Shown in pieces: positions 62,125 to 64,000 of a DNA stretch of 64,000 nt. Each line of letters starts with the position of its first letter. Position 1 is the stretch's first letter. This DNA comes from an uncultured Eubacterium sp. (GTDB lineage: Bacteria; Bacillota; Clostridia; Lachnospirales; Lachnospiraceae), in assembly GCA_910584595.1 (NCBI GenBank), contig CAJUBQ010000009.1, forward strand, positions 20,134 through 84,133, read 5' to 3'. The position numbers were made by a program, and so were the translations under genes. The notes under the pieces were generated by a model. The model did no database searches. It saw nothing but the letters and a program-made list of their open reading frames with translations, and was not told the origin of the DNA.

Positions 62125-63207
62125 ATGGCTGTATACAAGGACAACGCTACGGGGACGTGGCGGGTTATCTACCGCTTTACCAACTGGAAAGGGGAGAGGA
62201 AACAGACACAAAAGAGAGGTTTTGCAACCAAAAGGGAAGCGCAGGCGTGGGAGCATGAAGCCATGTTAAAACAGGGCGCAAAACTGGATATGACTTTCGG
62301 CAGTTTCTTTGAAGTGTACGAAGCCGACAAGAAGCAGCGTGTCAAGGAAAGCACTTGGGAGTCCAAAAGCCATGTGATACGGACAAAGATTTTACCGTAC
62401 TTTGAAAACCGCAAAATCGCAGAGATTGAAGCAAAGGACGTGATTGCGTGGCAGAATGAGTTGATGGCATACCGGGACGAGAAAGGCAAGCCCTATTCCG
62501 CAGATTATTTGAGGACGATACACGCACAACTGACGGCGATATTCAACCATGCGGTAAACTTTTATAATCTTCCCTACAACCCGGCAAGGCGGGCGGGGAC
62601 GATTGGGAGCGAAGCTGTTAAGGAAATGGACTTTTGGACGAAAGAGGAATATCTGAAATTTTCCGAAGCCATGATGGATAAGCCCCGTTCCTATTATGCG
62701 TTTGAAATGCTCTACTGGTGCGGTATGCGTTCCGGCGAATTACTTGCGCTCACGCCTGCTGATATTGATTTTGAGAAACAGACGGTTACAATCAGCAAGA
62801 CTTTTCACCGTTCTAAAGGGCGTGATATTATCACAAGTCCTAAGACGAAAAAGAGCAATCGCACAATCAAAATGCCGCCGTTTCTCTGTGAGGAAATGCA
62901 GGAGTACATCAAAATGCTTTATGACATTAAGCCGGACGAACGTTTATTTACGGTCACAAAATCCTACCTCAATCACGAAATGGAGCGAGGGGCGAAGCAG
63001 GCGGGCGTTAAGAAAATCCGTGTCCACGATATTCGCCATAGTGCGGTTTCACTCTTAATCAATATGGGATTTTCGGTACTGGCGATTGGGGAGCGCATGG
63101 GGCATGAAGCGGAGAAAATCACTTACCGTTATGCCCACCTGTTCCCCACGGTGCAGACGGAAATGGCGGAGAAATTGGAAATGGAGAGAATGACAAAGGA
63201 GGATTAG
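62125..63207 (+). CDS. Tyrosine integrase of the second element
   Basis: The 360-residue recombinase is related over its whole length to the prophage integrase at 2160-3254. Catalytic residues are Arg202 (CGMRSGE), His301 and Arg304 (HDIRH), His327 (MGHE) and Tyr336 (YRYAHLF). The likeness of the two enzymes fits use of the same guaA target. It reads away from guaA. Confidence 0.93.
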   Translation: MAVYKDNATGTWRVIYRFTNWKGERKQTQKRGFATKREAQAWEHEAMLKQGAKLDMTFGSFFEVYEADKKQRVKESTWESKSHVIRTKILPYFENRKIAEIEAKDVIAWQNELMAYRDEKGKPYSADYLRTIHAQLTAIFNHAVNFYNLPYNPARRAGTIGSEAVKEMDFWTKEEYLKFSEAMMDKPRSYYAFEMLYWCGMRSGELLALTPADIDFEKQTVTISKTFHRSKGRDIITSPKTKKSNRTIKMPPFLCEEMQEYIKMLYDIKPDERLFTVTKSYLNHEMERGAKQAGVKKIRVHDIRHSAVSLLINMGFSVLAIGERMGHEAEKITYRYAHLFPTVQTEMAEKLEMERMTKED

Positions 63208-63212
63208 GGAGA

Positions 63213-63536
63213 ATGGAAAAATCACTGGATTACAAGGGAAGATGGCGCAATCATACGGTGGCGTTCCGGGTATCGGACGAAGAAGCAAAGCTGTTGAATG
63301 ATTTGGTGGCATTATCGGGGCTGACAAAGCAGGATTATATCACAAGGCGGCTCTTATGCCGGGACGTTGTGGTGCAGGGCAATCCGAGGGTGTATAAGGC
63401 ACTGAAAAATCAGATGGCGGCAATCCATGAGGAATTGAAGCGCATGGAAAGCATAAGCCCGGACAATGACGAACTGCTCTACACGTTACAGGTAATCGCA
63501 ATTACATTAGACGGACTGAAAGGGGAAGATGAATGA
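63213..63536 (+). CDS. MobC-like mobilization protein
   Basis: The 107-residue protein has a ribbon-helix-helix type N-terminus (TVAFRVSDEEAKLLNDLVAL) and the segment TKQDYITRRLLCRDV typical of MobC accessory relaxosome proteins. It indicates that the second element is mobilizable. It overlaps the next gene by 4 nt. Confidence 0.75.
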   Translation: MEKSLDYKGRWRNHTVAFRVSDEEAKLLNDLVALSGLTKQDYITRRLLCRDVVVQGNPRVYKALKNQMAAIHEELKRMESISPDNDELLYTLQVIAITLDGLKGEDE

Positions 63537-64000
63537 CAAATAAAATGAAATCGACTGCTCCCGTATCATCTGTTGGCGCAGATGGGGAACAGCCAATTAT
63601 GAAAAATCACACTGAAATTATAGCAAATGAAACAGCAAAAAACAATCTGCAAGCCACAAATTGCCCGGAGAAATCCGGGCAGGGCGGCGGGCTTCAAACC
63701 GTTTCCATGACAGAACTGTATGATACGGTGTACCCGCCGAGAACGCCTGTTGTGGACGGCTTTCTGTATGGCGGCACTTACCTCTTTGTGGGTGCGCCGA
63801 AAGTGGGAAAATCATTCTTTATGGGACAGCTTGCCTATCATGTGGCTATGGGGATTCCGCTGTGGAATTATCCTGTCCGAAAAGGGACGGTATTATATCT
63901 TGCATTGGAAGATGATTATGCAAGGCTTCAGCGGCGGCTGTCCGCCATGTTTGGCGTGGAGTGTGCGGACAATTTATTTTTTGCAACGCAGGCAAAGACG
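63533..64000 (+). CDS. RepA-like AAA ATPase (partial)
   Basis: The first 156 codons are visible; the gene runs off the window. Walker A is GAPKVGKS and Walker B is in LYLALEDDYARL, as in RepA-type hexameric helicase or replication ATPases of mobilizable elements. The first 55 residues are a low-complexity lead. ATG 63533 overlaps the MobC stop (ATGA). Confidence 0.85.
   Translation, partial: MTNKMKSTAPVSSVGADGEQPIMKNHTEIIANETAKNNLQATNCPEKSGQGGGLQTVSMTELYDTVYPPRTPVVDGFLYGGTYLFVGAPKVGKSFFMGQLAYHVAMGIPLWNYPVRKGTVLYLALEDDYARLQRRLSAMFGVECADNLFFATQAKT

Noticed and set aside
1..64000. tRNA, rRNA or CRISPR arrays
   Set aside because: No cloverleaf with a TTCGA-type arm, ribosomal RNA core or regular repeat-spacer pattern was recognised while reading; the integration site is a protein gene, not a tRNA.

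Overview
The window reads as a low-GC Gram-positive genome, most likely a gut Clostridia (Lachnospiraceae-like) chromosome. The evidence is strong AAAGGAGG-type ribosome sites, frequent GTG/TTG starts, and gene families such as the replisome organizer, PcfJ/PcfK, DUF3383 sheath and ArpU-like regulator. It opens with the host gene guaA. Everything after guaA is mobile DNA stacked at its 3' end.

Positions about 1.69-60.96 kb hold one complete-looking prophage of contractile-tailed (myovirus) type. The left arm has a small holin-like toxin gene, a leftward tyrosine integrase, an orphan HsdR-N-type nuclease domain gene, and a divergent repressor/Cro switch with four matching operators (2-7 kb). 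Early and replication genes follow (7-25.7 kb): an unknown zinc-ribbon protein next to a fused SbcD-SbcC nuclease, a replisome organizer, a DnaC-like loader, an N6-methylase/PcfK/PcfJ group under its own repressor, a DUF5131 protein, RecU, a phage sliding clamp, a Dam methylase, many small Cys-rich proteins and an AAA ATPase. An ArpU/sigma-like regulator and a promoter-terminator leader (25.7-26.5 kb) precede a five-gene accessory cassette: solute symporter, ATP-pyrophosphatase, ParB/Srx protein, IbrA-like and IbrB-like proteins (26.5-31.1 kb).

Terminase, a portal fused to a Nudix domain, MuF, a protease-scaffold with a nested start, capsid, connectors, sheath, tube, a tail chaperone with a candidate -1 frameshift, tape measure and baseplate genes then run in standard order (31.2-52.6 kb). 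At the tail-fibre position sits a diversity-generating retroelement (DGR): a variable protein, Avd, a template repeat and a reverse transcriptase (53.0-56.1 kb). All 14 differences between the template and variable repeats fall at template adenines. Lysis genes (57.1-58.5 kb) and a right-end group of regulators plus an amidoligase/gamma-glutamylcyclotransferase pair close the prophage.

At about 60.93-60.97 kb a degenerate copy of the guaA 3' end marks the right attachment site. From 61.1 kb a second element starts, with an XRE regulator, excisionase, a tyrosine integrase related to the first, a MobC-like protein and a RepA-like ATPase cut by the window edge. Two elements therefore appear to be integrated in tandem at the same guaA target.
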